Part shown: positions 24,801 through 36,599 of the stretch, in pieces
Layout: the number at the start of each line of letters is the position of its first letter
Numbering within the stretch: the stretch's first letter is position 1
Assembly: GCA_949361645.1 (NCBI GenBank)
Contig: OX442431.1
Coordinates: forward strand, 7,188,653 to 7,252,652
Length of the DNA stretch: 64,000 nt
From: Spongilla lacustris
Taxonomy: Eukaryota > Porifera > Demospongiae > Spongillida > Spongillidae
Direction: 5' to 3'
Translations under genes and position numbers: made by a program
The notes under the pieces: model-generated
The model's database searches: none
Seen by the model: the letters and a program-made list of their open reading frames with translations, nothing else
What the model was told of the DNA's origin: nothing

Positions 24801-27800
24801 GGTGTTGGTTCAATGGTTGGAAGTACATCTTCCTCATGCCAGGGTGTCTGGATGTCAGGTGGAACTTCACCTGCAATAATTGAAGTGTTGGGGACCTTGG
24901 GCTGTCCTTGGTCACACCTCCCTCCCCCCACGGAACCAGCCAGGTGCATTACATCTGTACTGGTCTTTGCCTCAGCTAAATGGATGGCCTCTGTGAGGTG
25001 TAGGGTACTCCCTCCTTGGAGATGTGGCTCTTCCTTCTCTATTGGTCTCTCACTTTCTGCCTCAACAACAGTACCTTCCTTGTCCCCTCCTGGAGCCATA
25101 ACACCCAGCTTTCCTTCAACATTGTCCTTCTCCACACTGGGTACCTCTGATGGTGTCCTGACAAGAATACCTTCACTGGGTACACTTTGACTAAAGAGTG
25201 GTATGTCTACATACTCCAGCCCCTGGCCACAAAGAGATGCATGTTTATTTGGCTCCTCAACCTGTGCACAGAGAGAGGTGTCTGTTACCAACATGGGATG
25301 GGCTAATGTAGAAATAGTCATGATGGTTTCAGTGTGGGCTGTGGGTATGGGTTGTGTGGAACATGTACATGTGGCTTCTGTGAGGGATTCTGATATCATC
25401 TCAATTTGATCCAGCATCAAAGTCCCTTGATGTGAAGGTACATCATGAGTTGGTTCAATGTATGAATAATTAATCTCTAGAGTCTCTTCCCCAGCAAATA
25501 AACATGATTCTATGTTCTGCCTCCAATCATAAAGCTCATTGCTGGCTGTGGCCTCCAGATCTCCAGTTTGGTGTTCCTGTGGGTCCAGAGTGTCTGATGG
25601 TGGGGCGATGACCTGTTGGGTTGGTTCAATGGTGGGAAGGACTTCTTCCTCAAGATTGGATGACGTGATACCAGGTAGAGTTTCATCAGAAATAGGTAAA
25701 GTGATGGAGACCTCTGCCTGTCCTTGGTCAAACCTCCCACCATCCATGGAAAAATCCTGATATGCACTGTCCTTGATCTCAACTCGATACAACTGTTGGG
25801 TACTCCCTCCTTGGAGGTGTGGTTCTTCCATTTCTGTTGGTCTCTCACTTTCTGCCTCAATAACAGTACCTTCCTTGTCCCCTCCTGTTGGAGCCATAAC
25901 ATCCAGCTTTCCTTCAACGTTGTCCTTCTCCATACTGGATATGTCTGATCGTGTCCTTTTAAGAATATCTTCACTGAGTACACTTTGACTAAAGAGTGGT
26001 GTGTCTACATACTCCAGCCTCTGGCCACAAAGAGATGCATGTTTATTTGGCTCCTCAATCTGTGCACAGAGAGAGATGTCCATTACCAAAGTGGGATGAG
26101 CTAGTGTAGAAATAGTAGCAATGCTTTCAGTGTGAGCTGTGGGTGTGGCTTCTGTCAGAGCTGTAGGTGTGGCTTCTGTGAGAGCTATGGATGTGGCTTC
26201 TGTGAGTGCTGTGGGTGTGGCTTTGGTCAGAGCTGTGGGTGTGGCTCCAGTCGGAGCTGTGGGTATGAATTTAGTGTAAGTTATGGCTGTGGCTTCAGTG
26301 GAACATGTAGGTGTGGTTTTTGTGAGGGTTTCAGGTGTGGTTCCAATTTGATCTTTCATTGAAGTCTCCTCATGTGACGCTATATGTACAAGTATCTTCC
26401 TTGATTCTATGTCCTGCCTCCAATCATAAAGCTCATTGCTGGTTGTGACCTCCAAATCTCCAGTTTGGTGTTCCTGTGGGTCCATAGTGTCTGATGGTGG
26501 GGAGATGGCCTGTTGGGTTGGTTCAATGGTTGGAAGGACTTCCTCCTCATATTTGGGTGGCTGGATGTTAGGTTCAATATCACTAGCAACATTTGAAGTG
26601 ATGGCGATCTCTGGCTGTCCTAAATGGTCACATCCCTTACTCTCATTTAGATTTGTAAAATCACCAGTATCTACTAGCTTCAATCCTCCTGCCTCACAAG
26701 TGGCTTCATCACTGCCAGAAGCCATAACATCCAGCTGTGCTTCAATGCCCTCACTGAGTGTGTCACTGCGTACACAGGTTGGTTGTTCATCAAGGGGCTG
26801 CATGTCTATATACTCTTTCTGAAGCCCACCATACTCAGAGGTGTGTGTATTTGTTTCTTCAGCTGGTTCAGCCTGCATCATAAGGGAATTGTACATTGCA
26901 AGGGGGTAGATTGAAGTAGGCATGGGAACGTTGTGGTCAGGGGGAGACCCCTGCTGCAACGAAGATGGTGTGGTTCCACCACTAACAGTATCCTCTACTT
27001 CTAAAGGAAGTTCAACATAGATGTGCTTCATTTGGAGTACATCAGAAGAGGTCACCATGTTCACACAATTTGAGGTTGTTGTCTCAATCCACAAGACCTT
27101 AAAGTCATTGGTAACAGATGTCTCACAAGCAGATTGGTTGATGGAAGTGGATTGAGGCAAAGTTGATGCATGAACAAGTGTATTGGGTATTGGTTCAATA
27201 GTTGGAATGACACCTTCCTCGTGCCAGGGTGTCTGGATGTCAGGTGGAACTTCACCTGCAATAATTGCAGTGTTGGGGACCTTGGGCTGTCCTTGGTCAC
27301 ACCTCCCTCCCCTCACAGAACCAGCCAGGTATGTTACATCTGTACTGGTCTTAGCCTCAGCTGAATGGATGGCCTCTGTGAGGTGTGGAGTACTCCCTCC
27401 TTGGAGGTGTGGCTCTTCCTTCTCTGTTGGTCTCTCCCTTTCTGCCTCAACAACAGTATCTTCCTTGTCCCCTCCTGTTGGAGCCATAATATTTCCTTCA
27501 AATTTGTTCTTCTCCACACTGGGTACCTCTGATGGTGCCCTGTCAAGAATACCTTCACTGAGTACACTTTGACTAAAGAGTGGTGTGTCTACATACTCCA
27601 GCCCCTGGCCACAAAGAGATGCATGTTTATTTGGCTCCTCAACCTGTGCGCAGAGAGAGGTGTCTGTTACCAACGTGGGATGGGCTAGTGTAGAAATAGT
27701 CGTGATGGTTTCAGTGTGAGCTGTGGGTGTGGGTTGTGTGGAACATGTACATGTGGTTTCTGTGAGGGATTCTGATATCATCTCAATTTGATCCCTCATC

Positions 27801-30800
27801 AAAGTCCCTTGATGTGAAGGTACATCATGAGTTGGTTCAATGTATGAATAATTAATCTCTAGAGTCTCTTCCCCAGCAAATACACATGATTCTAAGTCCT
27901 TCCTCCAATCATTGCTGGCTGTGGCCTCCAAATCTCCAGTTTGGTGTTCCTGTGGGTCCAGAGTGTCTGATGGTGAGGTTATGACCTGTTGGGTTGGTTC
28001 AATGGTTGGAAGGACTTCTTCCTCAGGTTTGGATGACATGATATCAGGTAGAGTTTCATCAGAAATAGGTGAAGTGATGGAGGCCTCTACCTGTCCTTGG
28101 TCAAACCTCATTCCCTCCATGGAAAAATCCTGATATACACTGTCCTTGATCTCAACTCGATATAAGTGTTGGGTACTCCCTCCTTGGAGGTGTGGCTCTT
28201 CCATTTGTGTTGGTCCCTCACTTTCTGCCTCAACAACACTGTGTTCTATGTCCATCTTCCAATCATAAAGCTCATTGCTAGCTGAGGTCTCCAAATCTCC
28301 AGTTTGGTGTTCCTGTGGGTCCAGAGTGTCTGATGGTGGGGTGATGACCTGTTGGGTTGGTTCAATGGTTGGAAGGACTTCTTCCTCATGTTTGGGTGGC
28401 TGGATGGCAGGTGGAGTTTCACCAGAAACGCTTGAGACGATGGAGACCTCTGGCTGTTTTTGGTCACACCTCCTTTCATCTGTGAAACTATTCTGGTCTG
28501 TACTTGCCCTGGTCTCAACTCTACCAGCTCCTAGCATTCCTTGTGTGAGGTTGAAAAAATAAAATGGAAAAAGAACAATTAATAGAATCAAATAAATCAG
28601 AAGTGTCGCAACTGGATGGATGGTTTCAAGAGCATTCTCTTCTCCTGCACCACATGTGGCTCCATCAATACCAGCTCCTGTTGAAGCCATTGCATCCAGA
28701 ATGTTGTCTTCCACACTGGGTAGCTCTGATGGTGCCCTGTCAAGAATATCTTCACTGAGTACACTTTGACTAAAGAGTGGTGTGTCTACATACTCCAGCC
28801 CCTGGCCACAAAGAGATGCATGTTTATTTGGTTCCTCAACCTGTGCACAGAGAGAGGTGTCCATTACCAATGTGGGATGGGCTAGTGTAGAAATAGTCGT
28901 GATGGTTTCAGTGTGATCTGTGGGTGTGGGTTGTGTGGAACATGTAGGTGTGGCTTCTGTGAGGGATTCTGATATAATCTCAATTTGATCCAGCATCAGA
29001 GTCCCTTGATGTGAAGGTACATCATGAGTTGGTTCAATGTATGAATAATTATTCTCTAGAGTCTCTTCCCCAGCAAATAAACATGATTCTATGTCCTGCC
29101 TCCAATCATAAAGCTCATTGCTGGCTGTGGCCTCCAAATCTCCAGTTTGGTGCTCCTGTGGGTCCAGAGTGTCTGGTGGTAGGGTGATGACCTGTTGGGT
29201 TGGTTCAATGGTTGGAAGGACTTCATCCTCATGTTCGGGTGGCTGGATGGCAGGTGGAGTTTCACCAGAAACGCTTGAGACGATGGAGACCTCTGGCTGT
29301 TTTTGGTCACACCTCCTTTCATCTGTGAAACTATTCTGGTCTGTACTTGCCCTGGTCTCAACTCTACCAGCTCCTAGCATTCCTTGTGTGAGGTTGAAAA
29401 AATAAAATGGAAAAAGAACAATTAATAGAATCAAATAAATCAGAAGTGTCGCAACTGGATGGATGGTTTCAAGAGCATTCTCTTCTCCTGCACCACATGT
29501 GGCTCCATCAATACCAGCTCCTGTTGAAGCCATTGCATCCAGAATGTTGTCTTCCACACTGGGTAGCTCTGATGGTGCCCTGTCAAGAATATCTTCACTG
29601 AGTACACTTTGACTAAAGAGTGGTGTGTCTACATACTCCAGCCCCTGGCCACAAAGAGATGCATGTTTATTTGGCTCCTCAACCTGTGCACAGAGAGAGG
29701 TGTCTGTTACGAAAGTAGGATGGGCTAGTGTAGAAATAGTCAAGATGGTTTCAGTCAAACTTGTGGGTTTGGGTGCGACTTCATGTTTAGGCCTCCAATC
29801 ATAAAGCCCAACTACAGCTTGGTGTTCCTGTGGGTCCAGAGTGTCTGATGGTGGGGCGATGACCTGTTGGGTTGGTTCAATGGTTGGAAGGACTTCTTCC
29901 TCATGTTTGGGTGGCTGGATGTCAGGTGTAATATCGTTAGCAACATTTGAAGTGTTGGGGATCTCAAGCTGTCCTAAATGGTCACATCCCTTACTCTCAT
30001 TTAGATTTGTAGTATCTACTAGCTTCAATCCTCCTGCCTCACAAATGGCTTTATCACTGCCAGCTCTAGTTGGAGCCATAACATCCAGCTGTGCTCCAAT
30101 GTCCATACTGAGTGTGTCAAGAATACCTTCATTGGGTACATAGGTTGGTTGTTCATCAAGGGGCTGTGTGTTTATATAGTCTTTCCGAAGCCCAACATAC
30201 TTAGAGGTGTATGTAGTTGTTTCTTCAGCTGGTTCAGTCTGCATCATAAGGGAAATGTCCATTGCAGGGGGGTGGATTGAAGTACATGTAGGTAATGGAA
30301 TGTTGTGGTCAGGGGGAGACCCCTGCTGCAATGAAGATGGTGTGGTTCCACCACCAGCAGTACTCCGGGCCTTGTCCACTTCTATAGGAGGCATCTTCTC
30401 TTCAATATAGGTGTGCTTTGTTTGGAGTATATCAGAGGGGGTCACCACGTTCACACAATTAGAGGTTGTTGCCACAATCCACGAGACCATAAAGTTATTG
30501 GTAACAGGTGTCTCACAAATGTTCGTATGTTCCTCCTCCTTGCCACTTCCTGGGAAAGCCTCTCTCTGGATGCAGCTCGAGTCGTGCTGCTAGCCCCAAA
30601 CACAATAGAAATGAGAGAGCAGTGTTATTAAAATTCTGAGCAGCTCTAATGTAGCAAGCACCTGAATATGATATGCATAGGTAGCTCTCATATATCTCAC
30701 ACACACATATGTACACACATGCAATCGTGCACACACATGCACACAAATACACACATGCACACATACAGTCTTCTTTCTTGCTAACCATAGGACTGAAGGA

Positions 30801-31513
30801 ATTCATTTTGGCAGCTTCACAGGCACCGCTAGTTGCATTCTGTGGAACTGTGTGTAGAAGGAATTCTTCATTGATGGTGGTACGATGTTATTCATCACCA
30901 TACCTTGCAATGGTGTCATTCCAAATTTCTGCTGTAAAATTTAAACACAAAATTAAATCTCTGATCTGGTGAGTGGACCTTGGTGGTCATATGTGAATGG
31001 GGTGGGAGGTGGTCCCACTCACCCTCCCCCCCCCCCCCCCGGACCACCTCCCCCATACCCTGAACAGTAACAACTGATTGCATGCTCTTAGAGCGCCAAT
31101 GCATTTGTGTTTGTTTGAACACACTCACCTCATTTCCTTTTGTTGTCACTACAGTTAAGGTACTTGTGAACCATGCTCCACTCTTCATCCACAGCTGGAT
31201 TGGAGGAGGAGAGACACAGTACAAATATGGAGTGTGTGAGGATGGGAGATGGAGGAGAGATAAGAAGTATGTGAGGGTGAGAGATGGAGTATTGTGAGGG
31301 TGATAGGTGATGGAGAAATAAAGACAATGGGGATGGAGTGGCAGAGGGGTGAGTGTGATAAGGATATGTTGAGTGCACACATCATAATTGAGGGACGTGG
31401 AGGGGAATGGTATATAAATACCTCTCTTTGGTTCAGACATGGTTTACACAAAGGGATGACCTCTCCAGAAGATAGCCTGTAGTCCACTTTGCAAGATGAG
31501 CATGTTTCCTGTA

Positions 31514-31602
<89 letters not shown>

Positions 31603-33496
31603 AAGGTGTTAATGCCTTTTAAAAATGCAAGCATCACTAAAGATCGCTCCAAGTGGCTATCCTGTTTCTCACCCCCGCACACGTCTATTATTTTCAGAAA
31701 CTGTGCCACTGGCATCATAAGGTTTAGTTAAAATTTCAAAGCGGAATTACCGAATAATTGCAGCATTCTAGTACCCGTTATGTGGATGATTTTAGTAGAC
31801 CTCATATATATATATAATATAATATTATATATAAACATCTTACCTTACTACAGTCCTCGCATACAACGCGGTCACTTTTCTGGCCAACGTCGAAGTTACT
31901 GGCACAGAAGACGCAGCCATCTCCGTCAACTGTGCTGCGGACCTTCTCAAACTGAAGCGCCAGCAAACTGTATGGGTGGATATGCGGGGCCGGATCACGA
32001 TATACATGGTTTGCATAGTCTCGTACCCAGACCCAAATTTACGTAAGCATTATCGCGTACGGAGGGTCTGGCCAACAGGTCGATCTTGGAATGTCATCGG
32101 AATGTTCGATAATTTGGGTTGTCATAGCAACGGTACGTCATCACGATAAACGCGAGGTTGCTAGCCTACAGTCTACAGAGAGACCGCAATGATATTCTCG
32201 ATCTCAGATTGGTGAACGCGATGGGCTGGAGGCACTTATGCAGTTTCCCCCCCCCCCCCCCCACTTTAATTATTGCGTTTACGTAATGCTAGTATGTTTA
32301 TTTACGTATAATGATAACCACCTGCTTTATTACGATGGCTGTTGCTACATGTACTGTTTATATTCCTCTGCTTCTTCCTACTGAGGTTGTTAGTTGTGTA
32401 GTTAGTTTGAAAGTTGCTTTTATGTCCAGTTAGCCAGTAGACCGTCGTGATGCCGCTACGCTTTCTGCCGATAATTCGCCAACATTGTGCACCGGGGAAC
32501 TACTATAATATCGGTCGGACCTTTGGGCGGCATACAACAATCTAGGAACACAATGATACCAGCGTCTTACCGTTAACCATACATACAATGCTCGGCTGCT
32601 CAACCTTACCACCATGTAACAGTGTTCTTTTAAAGGAGGGAGGGGTTCCCCCTCCCTCACCCTCCCCTTTTTATTTCATTTCACGGAGTGTTGGCTGCGT
32701 CCGTTATTTAGTAAAAAGAAAGTGGGGACCCCTCTTACATAAAGAGTCAAATTAGTACCACACGCATTACATTTAAAAAAAAATTACGTAAACGCAATAA
32801 TTAAAGTGGGGGGGGGAAACTGCATAAGTGCCGGGCTGGAAAGCGATTCACGATAGATTTTAGATCCTTTCCTACTGAAATGGCTTTACCTTCGTTTTAG
32901 ATACATGTCCAGATATCACAACCTTAGCCGCGCACTCAATGCTATTGGAATCTAATTACCGTGACCTCACGCGATTCTGATTGGAGCACCAACATTCCGG
33001 CGCACCGATAATTTAACCAGCCCGTAATAATGCTTACGTGCGTTTGGGTCTGGGTATGAGACTATGGTTTGCACTCTAAAGCTAAGCTCACTGTATCCTT
33101 TGTTGCTCGATACGATCAAAGTTCTCTGCTCTGGCCACCACCTGGCGAATTATCTCCAGTTCTTCTTGCGAGAGAGAGCCAGCCGCTGCCTGCGTTGTTC
33201 GATCGCGATCTCTTTGCGTGATACTGCACCATCCCGTGTCCCGCCTATTTTTAAAAAGTAATATATTAAACCACGCGCGTAGCATGCGCGCGACATAATC
33301 ATGACGTAAGTTTACTCAGTGAAGTATAACCATAATACATGTAGATAGTGTATAATGTGTACAATTATGTATATATAGGACATCTACATGTATATGGTAC
33401 AATACATGTACATGTATAACCGCCTTGCATTAGCTTGGCCAAAGATAGGTTACGTGCGACTGATGAGAAAGCGATGCTGAACGCGTTTCCCACCCC

Positions 33497-33540
<44 letters not shown>

Positions 33541-34521
33541 TTTTTTCCCCCCGATACAACTAGTACGTCTACACGCCTACAACATCTTGCCATTTTTATT
33601 TTATTGTTCATGGATGTGATCATTGTTTTGGCTGTACTGTCTGTACATCAACGTGTAATCTAACCGCAGCTGTGACGGGTACACGTACAAGACCAGGATG
33701 CCTGGTGGTGTGGTGGACTAGTGGCTATATATGGCAGCTATACATTTATATATAATGTTTACCTTCAGAAAAAAAAAATCCGTCCGATGCTGCGAATAGG
33801 GGCTAGGGGCGAGACTACACGATGGTCAGGGCCAAGTATGAAATTATGAATATGATTGCATCTAGATTCGTTCTCTACAAATGACATTTAATGGGCATAC
33901 AGTAAGTTCGGTTTTAGTATATCTTACTTAGGCCGTTTAGACGTATATTATTGTGTTCTCTAACACAAAGTCACAAACTATATAATAATTATTATAATTA
34001 TACTTTTGCCCTCGCGAGAGCATGAGTTTTTAATGACACTGATATGGTGGGTTCAACGCATAAAGCGTTGGCTTCTGGGGCTCTGAGGCTCTGCCGCAGA
34101 CCTCGCTTATATACAGCGCTCCCCCTTACCCCCTATAGCTAGCTGGGCGGGAGGGGTGCTCCCCTCCCGCACCCCTGGGCGGCTCCGCCTACTGCTTCGC
34201 CTCACCCCTTACCACACCCTCCCAATCCATGTGCAAGCTGAAAAGTGTAAAATTCCGCGATAAGTGACTATCCCTACATGTATGTGGTGTGTGCCCGATC
34301 TTCTCCTAAGTTATGACTCCATTTCCCAGCCTCTGATCGTTTTGTTCCATGCGCAAACCCATAGCATGTAATAGTATATGGAATCCTTCGATTCGTCAGG
34401 ATGCCAAAGTACTAGTGCGGTTGCGCTGCATAATGCCAGTGATATGCATGTAAAGAACTTACCTCCCTAGCACTTCGAGGTCCGGATCGGACGGCATCCA
34501 GCCGTGAGCGACTTTTGCCAT
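15827..34521 (-). CDS. RabE-3: Rab-binding zinc-finger effector with a 14.8-kb terminal exon, about 5113 aa
   Basis: Eight exons, minus strand: 34521-34463, 33244-33092, 31967-31844, 31508-31422, 31194-31129, 30931-30904, 30847-30786, 30589-15827. Junctions are GT-AG and phases match the paralogs. An alternative acceptor 3 nt further in is possible for the last exon. The Rab-binding helix (LSQEELEIIRQVVARAENF) is in exon 2. The zinc cysteines are C89/C92, C107/C110, C115/C118 and C133/C136; SGAWF is at 146-150. Exon 3 is 9 nt shorter than in RabE-2, losing the residues before the first cysteine pair. The tail has about 12 copies of the DTLDPQEHQTGDLE block arranged in larger units of about 2.3-2.4 kb, two hydrophobic segments inside an 843-bp duplication, and the same basic C-terminus as RabE-2. 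No C2 domain. Intron 2 holds nested transposable elements. It should bind Rab GTPases; the tail function is unknown. Confidence 0.85.
21488..21605 (-). repeat. 24-bp TEATPTAL coding array in RabE-3 (first)
   Basis: Near-perfect tandem 24-bp units (plus strand GCTGTGGGTGTGGCTTCTGT per unit) encode repeats of T-E-A-T-P-T-A-L. Similar, more varied arrays are at about 23765-23890 and 26120-26265. Confidence 0.88.
26120..26265 (-). repeat. 24-bp TEATPTAL coding array in RabE-3 (third)
   Basis: The same 24-bp unit with more substitutions (TEATSIAL, TKATPTAL, TGATPTAL). It sits in the position equivalent to the arrays at 21.5 and 23.8 kb in the neighbouring higher-order units. Confidence 0.85.
28548..28608 (-). 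other. Hydrophobic, possibly membrane-spanning segment 2 of RabE-3
   Basis: Core LLIYLILLIVLFPFYFFNL followed by TQGMLGAG. Compared with RabE-2 most substitutions remain hydrophobic (I, L, V and F exchanges), which hints at selection on the protein. The T-rich coding strand also fits an intron-derived origin. Confidence 0.5.
29391..29451 (-). other. Hydrophobic, possibly membrane-spanning segment 1 of RabE-3
   Basis: Duplicate of the segment at 28548-28608, inside the 843-bp duplicated block. Confidence 0.5.
31511..31600. repeat. TG/CA microsatellite at the RabE-3 exon 4 acceptor
   Basis: TG run on the plus strand; on the coding strand it reads CA repeat, CACATACAG, then exon 4 starting at 31508. 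Confidence 0.92.
32016..33064. mobile_element. Inverted-repeat element TAGTCTCGTACCCAG in RabE-3 intron 2, with a 9-bp target duplication
   Basis: The ends are TAGTCTCGTACCCAGACCC and GGGTCTGGGTATGAGACTA. The flanks are direct repeats TGGTTTGCA (32007-32015 and 33065-33073). The equivalent intron in RabE-2 (near 12221) has TGGTTTGCA once with no insert, and RabE-5 has its reverse complement once near 53603, so both give an empty site. No transposase is encoded, so this is a non-autonomous DNA element. The 8-9 bp duplication would fit hAT- or Mutator-like mobilisation, but I cannot assign the superfamily. It is interrupted by a second element at 32231-32832. Confidence 0.85.
32231..32832. mobile_element. 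Nested inverted-repeat element GGCACTTATGCAGTTTCC, 8-bp target duplication
   Basis: The ends are GGCACTTATGCAGTTTCCCC and its inverse GGGGAAACTGCATAAGTGCC. Inverted homology continues inward through CCACTTTAATTATTGCGTTT and ACGTAA. It is flanked by GGGCTGGA on both sides (32223-32230, 32833-32840). The related outer element at 46880-47432 has GGGCTGGA once at the same place, which confirms the insertion. No coding capacity is recognised. An 8-bp duplication is typical of hAT elements. Confidence 0.85.
33498..33540 (+). repeat. Poly-C run of 43
   Basis: Long C homopolymer in RabE-3 intron 1 (G-run on the transcribed coding strand), followed by T6 and C6. Exact length is uncertain in any assembly. 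Confidence 0.85.
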
Positions 34522-34596
34522 GGTTCGCCTAAGATAGTGAGTTCCTGCAATAAATTGGCAAGTCAGTAAATATGTAGCGGAGCCTATTGTAATTAT

Positions 34597-34897
34597 ACAA
34601 GTAAATCAAAAACTTATCTATCGAGAAAGTGATTGGTGGGATGTAGGATTGGTGCATGGTGCAAAAAGCAAGGAAACAAGGTACGGTATGTTAAAGTGAG
34701 GTTTGATAGGATCCTACAACTCACAGTCCTGAATTTGCAAACGAAGTAGCCTATTTGCAAATGTAGGAGTGTAGGACTGTTATAGTTGTAGGATCCTACC
34801 AAACCTCACTTTGTACCTTGTTTCCTTGCTTTTTTGCACCACCAATCCTACATCCCACCAATCACTTTCTCGATAGAGAAGTTTTTGATTTACTTGT
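34597..34897. repeat. Large foldback inverted repeat beside the assembly gap
   Basis: The left arm, starting ACAAGTAAATCAAAAACTT, is the near-perfect inverse of the right arm ending AAGTTTTTGATTTACTTGT. The arms are about 130 bp with a short spacer of about 35 bp around 34730-34765. It lies just upstream of RabE-3 exon 1 and 25 bases before the N run. It could be a foldback transposon or a misassembled palindrome. Confidence 0.85.
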
Positions 34898-34922
34898 TCC
34901 CCTAATTTTTTTTTCTCTGCCA

Positions 34923-35122
34923 NNNNNNNNNNNNNNNNNNNNNNNNNNNNNNNNNNNNNNNNNNNNNNNNNNNNNNNNNNNNNNNNNNNNNNNNNNNNNN
35001 NNNNNNNNNNNNNNNNNNNNNNNNNNNNNNNNNNNNNNNNNNNNNNNNNNNNNNNNNNNNNNNNNNNNNNNNNNNNNNNNNNNNNNNNNNNNNNNNNNNN
35101 NNNNNNNNNNNNNNNNNNNNNN
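34923..35122. other. Assembly gap, 200 N
   Basis: A run of exactly 200 unknown bases, probably a placeholder length. It is followed by a GA microsatellite (35123-35144). Confidence 0.99.
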
Positions 35123-35144
35123 GAGAGAGAGAGAGAGAGAGAGA

Positions 35145-36205
35145 TCAAGTGGAAGTGGTGACCCTCCAGCAACCCTGCCATTAAATAAATAATCTATTTT
35201 CAATGGTAGCATAAGCAGAGTGCACTGACCTAGCGACCTAAAGACAAACATCCAACCAAATGAATATTATTTTTATATGTGATGAAAGTACACCACAATT
35301 CATGGAGAAAAAAATAAGTTTCTTCACCATCTTAATGCTTCAAGTGATGTGACATGCAGGACCCGGCTTTGCTAAGCAAGAGGCTGTGTATTATCTTTAG
35401 AACCAAAAGGAGCATAACACACATATTTGCAGTCTGGTATTTGTAACATGACACCCATAAAGAATAACAATACCAGATGTTGCACAAGGATGTAATGCCT
35501 TCAAATGAATATAATTCCTGTATAGGATATGGCACTGAGTTAGCCAAATACTAGACACATTATAATTTTCTTATTAATAAGTACCAGTAATTGATTTTTA
35601 ATCAAGTGAGATATTTATAATCTTCTGAATGACCTGCATGGAGTTGAAAAATTATGAATTTCAAAGCAACAAATTAAATTACACTTTTATGGTCTTAGTT
35701 AATAATTAGTGGACAGTAGGCCTCCATCTCTGTAATATTGAAATGAATCTTAATGCCTTAGCAACGAGCCTTGACAACGGCTGACATGTCTTGACCTGTG
35801 AAACCATTTTAACGTGAGGACCTGACAAGTTCAGTCGCCATTTTACAAGCCATATAATGCAAAGGTAGTATTGTTCTAATGTACAAGACGAGAAAAATTC
35901 TGTCGGCAAACTGAAACAGGAAACTAACGAAGTCAGAAGGTACTTACATACTGTCAAGTAGATGTTTTGCCATATTGTCTTAATTGATTGGGCAGTATAC
36001 TAGACGCACTAGAAGTGGAGCGAAAGTATTGAAATCATAGGGGTACAATTTTTTGTTTGCTTGGCCGGGGGAGGAATCCCCCATGTACCACATTCCGAGG
36101 TACTAATGAGAGGTTATGATGATGAAAAGGTACTAGTACCTTCGTTATAGTTTGGCTAGCAGTCATTATTTTTCACTAATTAGCTGTGACTCAGACAAGA
36201 GAATG
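35145..36205. other. Intergenic DNA, nothing recognised
   Basis: AT-rich sequence between the gap and the 34-bp minisatellite. No conserved protein fragment, RNA gene or repeat was recognised on either strand. Confidence 0.4.
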
Positions 36206-36511
36206 TATGGTTAGGGTGTTGTGAGGAATGTCAATGAGGTATGGTTAGGGGGTGGTGAGGAACGTCAATGAGGTATGGTTAGGGGGTGGTGAGGAACGTC
36301 AATGAGGTATGGTTAGGAGGTGGTGAGGAAAGTCAATGAGGTATGGTTAGGGGGTGGTGAGGAATGTCAATGAGGTATTGTTAGGGGGTGGTGAGGAATG
36401 TCAATGAGGTATTGTTAGGGGGTGGTGAGGAATGTCAATGAAATATGGTTAGGGGGTGGTGAGGAACATCAATGAGGTATGGTTAGGGGGTGGTGAGGAA
36501 TGTCAATGAGG
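36206..36511 (+). repeat. 34-bp minisatellite, about 9 copies
   Basis: The unit begins GTATGGTTAGGGGGTGGTGA and continues GGAATGTCAATGAG. Nine consecutive copies differ by one to three bases each. The unit includes TTAGGG once but is not telomeric in period. Confidence 0.93.
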
Positions 36512-36599
36512 TATGGGGAGAGGAAAGGCCAAAGGGCTGGGTTATAGGGTGTAGAGCATTTGTCAGGACTGGTGTCAGCCAACCTACTCAGAACAAGCC

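Larger units (their letters stand above)
20320..28130 (-). repeat. Higher-order coding repeat in RabE-3, about 2.3-2.4 kb period
   Basis: Equivalent points in the sequence (the ATASNELYDW block) recur at about 20898, 23178, 25539 and 27912, giving spacings of 2280, 2361 and 2373 bp. Within each period the same series of different modules follows in the same order. Examples are FAGEETLENNYSYIEPTHDV, then KHASLCGQGLEYVDTPLFSQ, then TSDVLQMKHIYVE, then NESKGCDHLGQPEI. All differences keep the frame open. Confidence 0.85.
28390..29605 (-). repeat. Near-identical 843-bp tandem duplication (281 codons) in RabE-3
   Basis: Long stretches at about 28430-28790 recur at 29273-29633 with almost no differences, offset by 843 bp, a multiple of three. 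Each copy carries the hydrophobic segment and the QGMLGAGRVETRAS sequence. The low divergence points to a recent duplication or gene conversion; an assembly artefact is possible. Confidence 0.85.

Noticed and set aside
36206..36511. Telomere-like sequence because each unit has TTAGGG
   Set aside because: The period is 34 bp with a single TTAGGG per unit, in the middle of ordinary genomic sequence.
36206..36511. CRISPR-like array
   Set aside because: Direct repeats have no unique spacers and the window is animal nuclear DNA.
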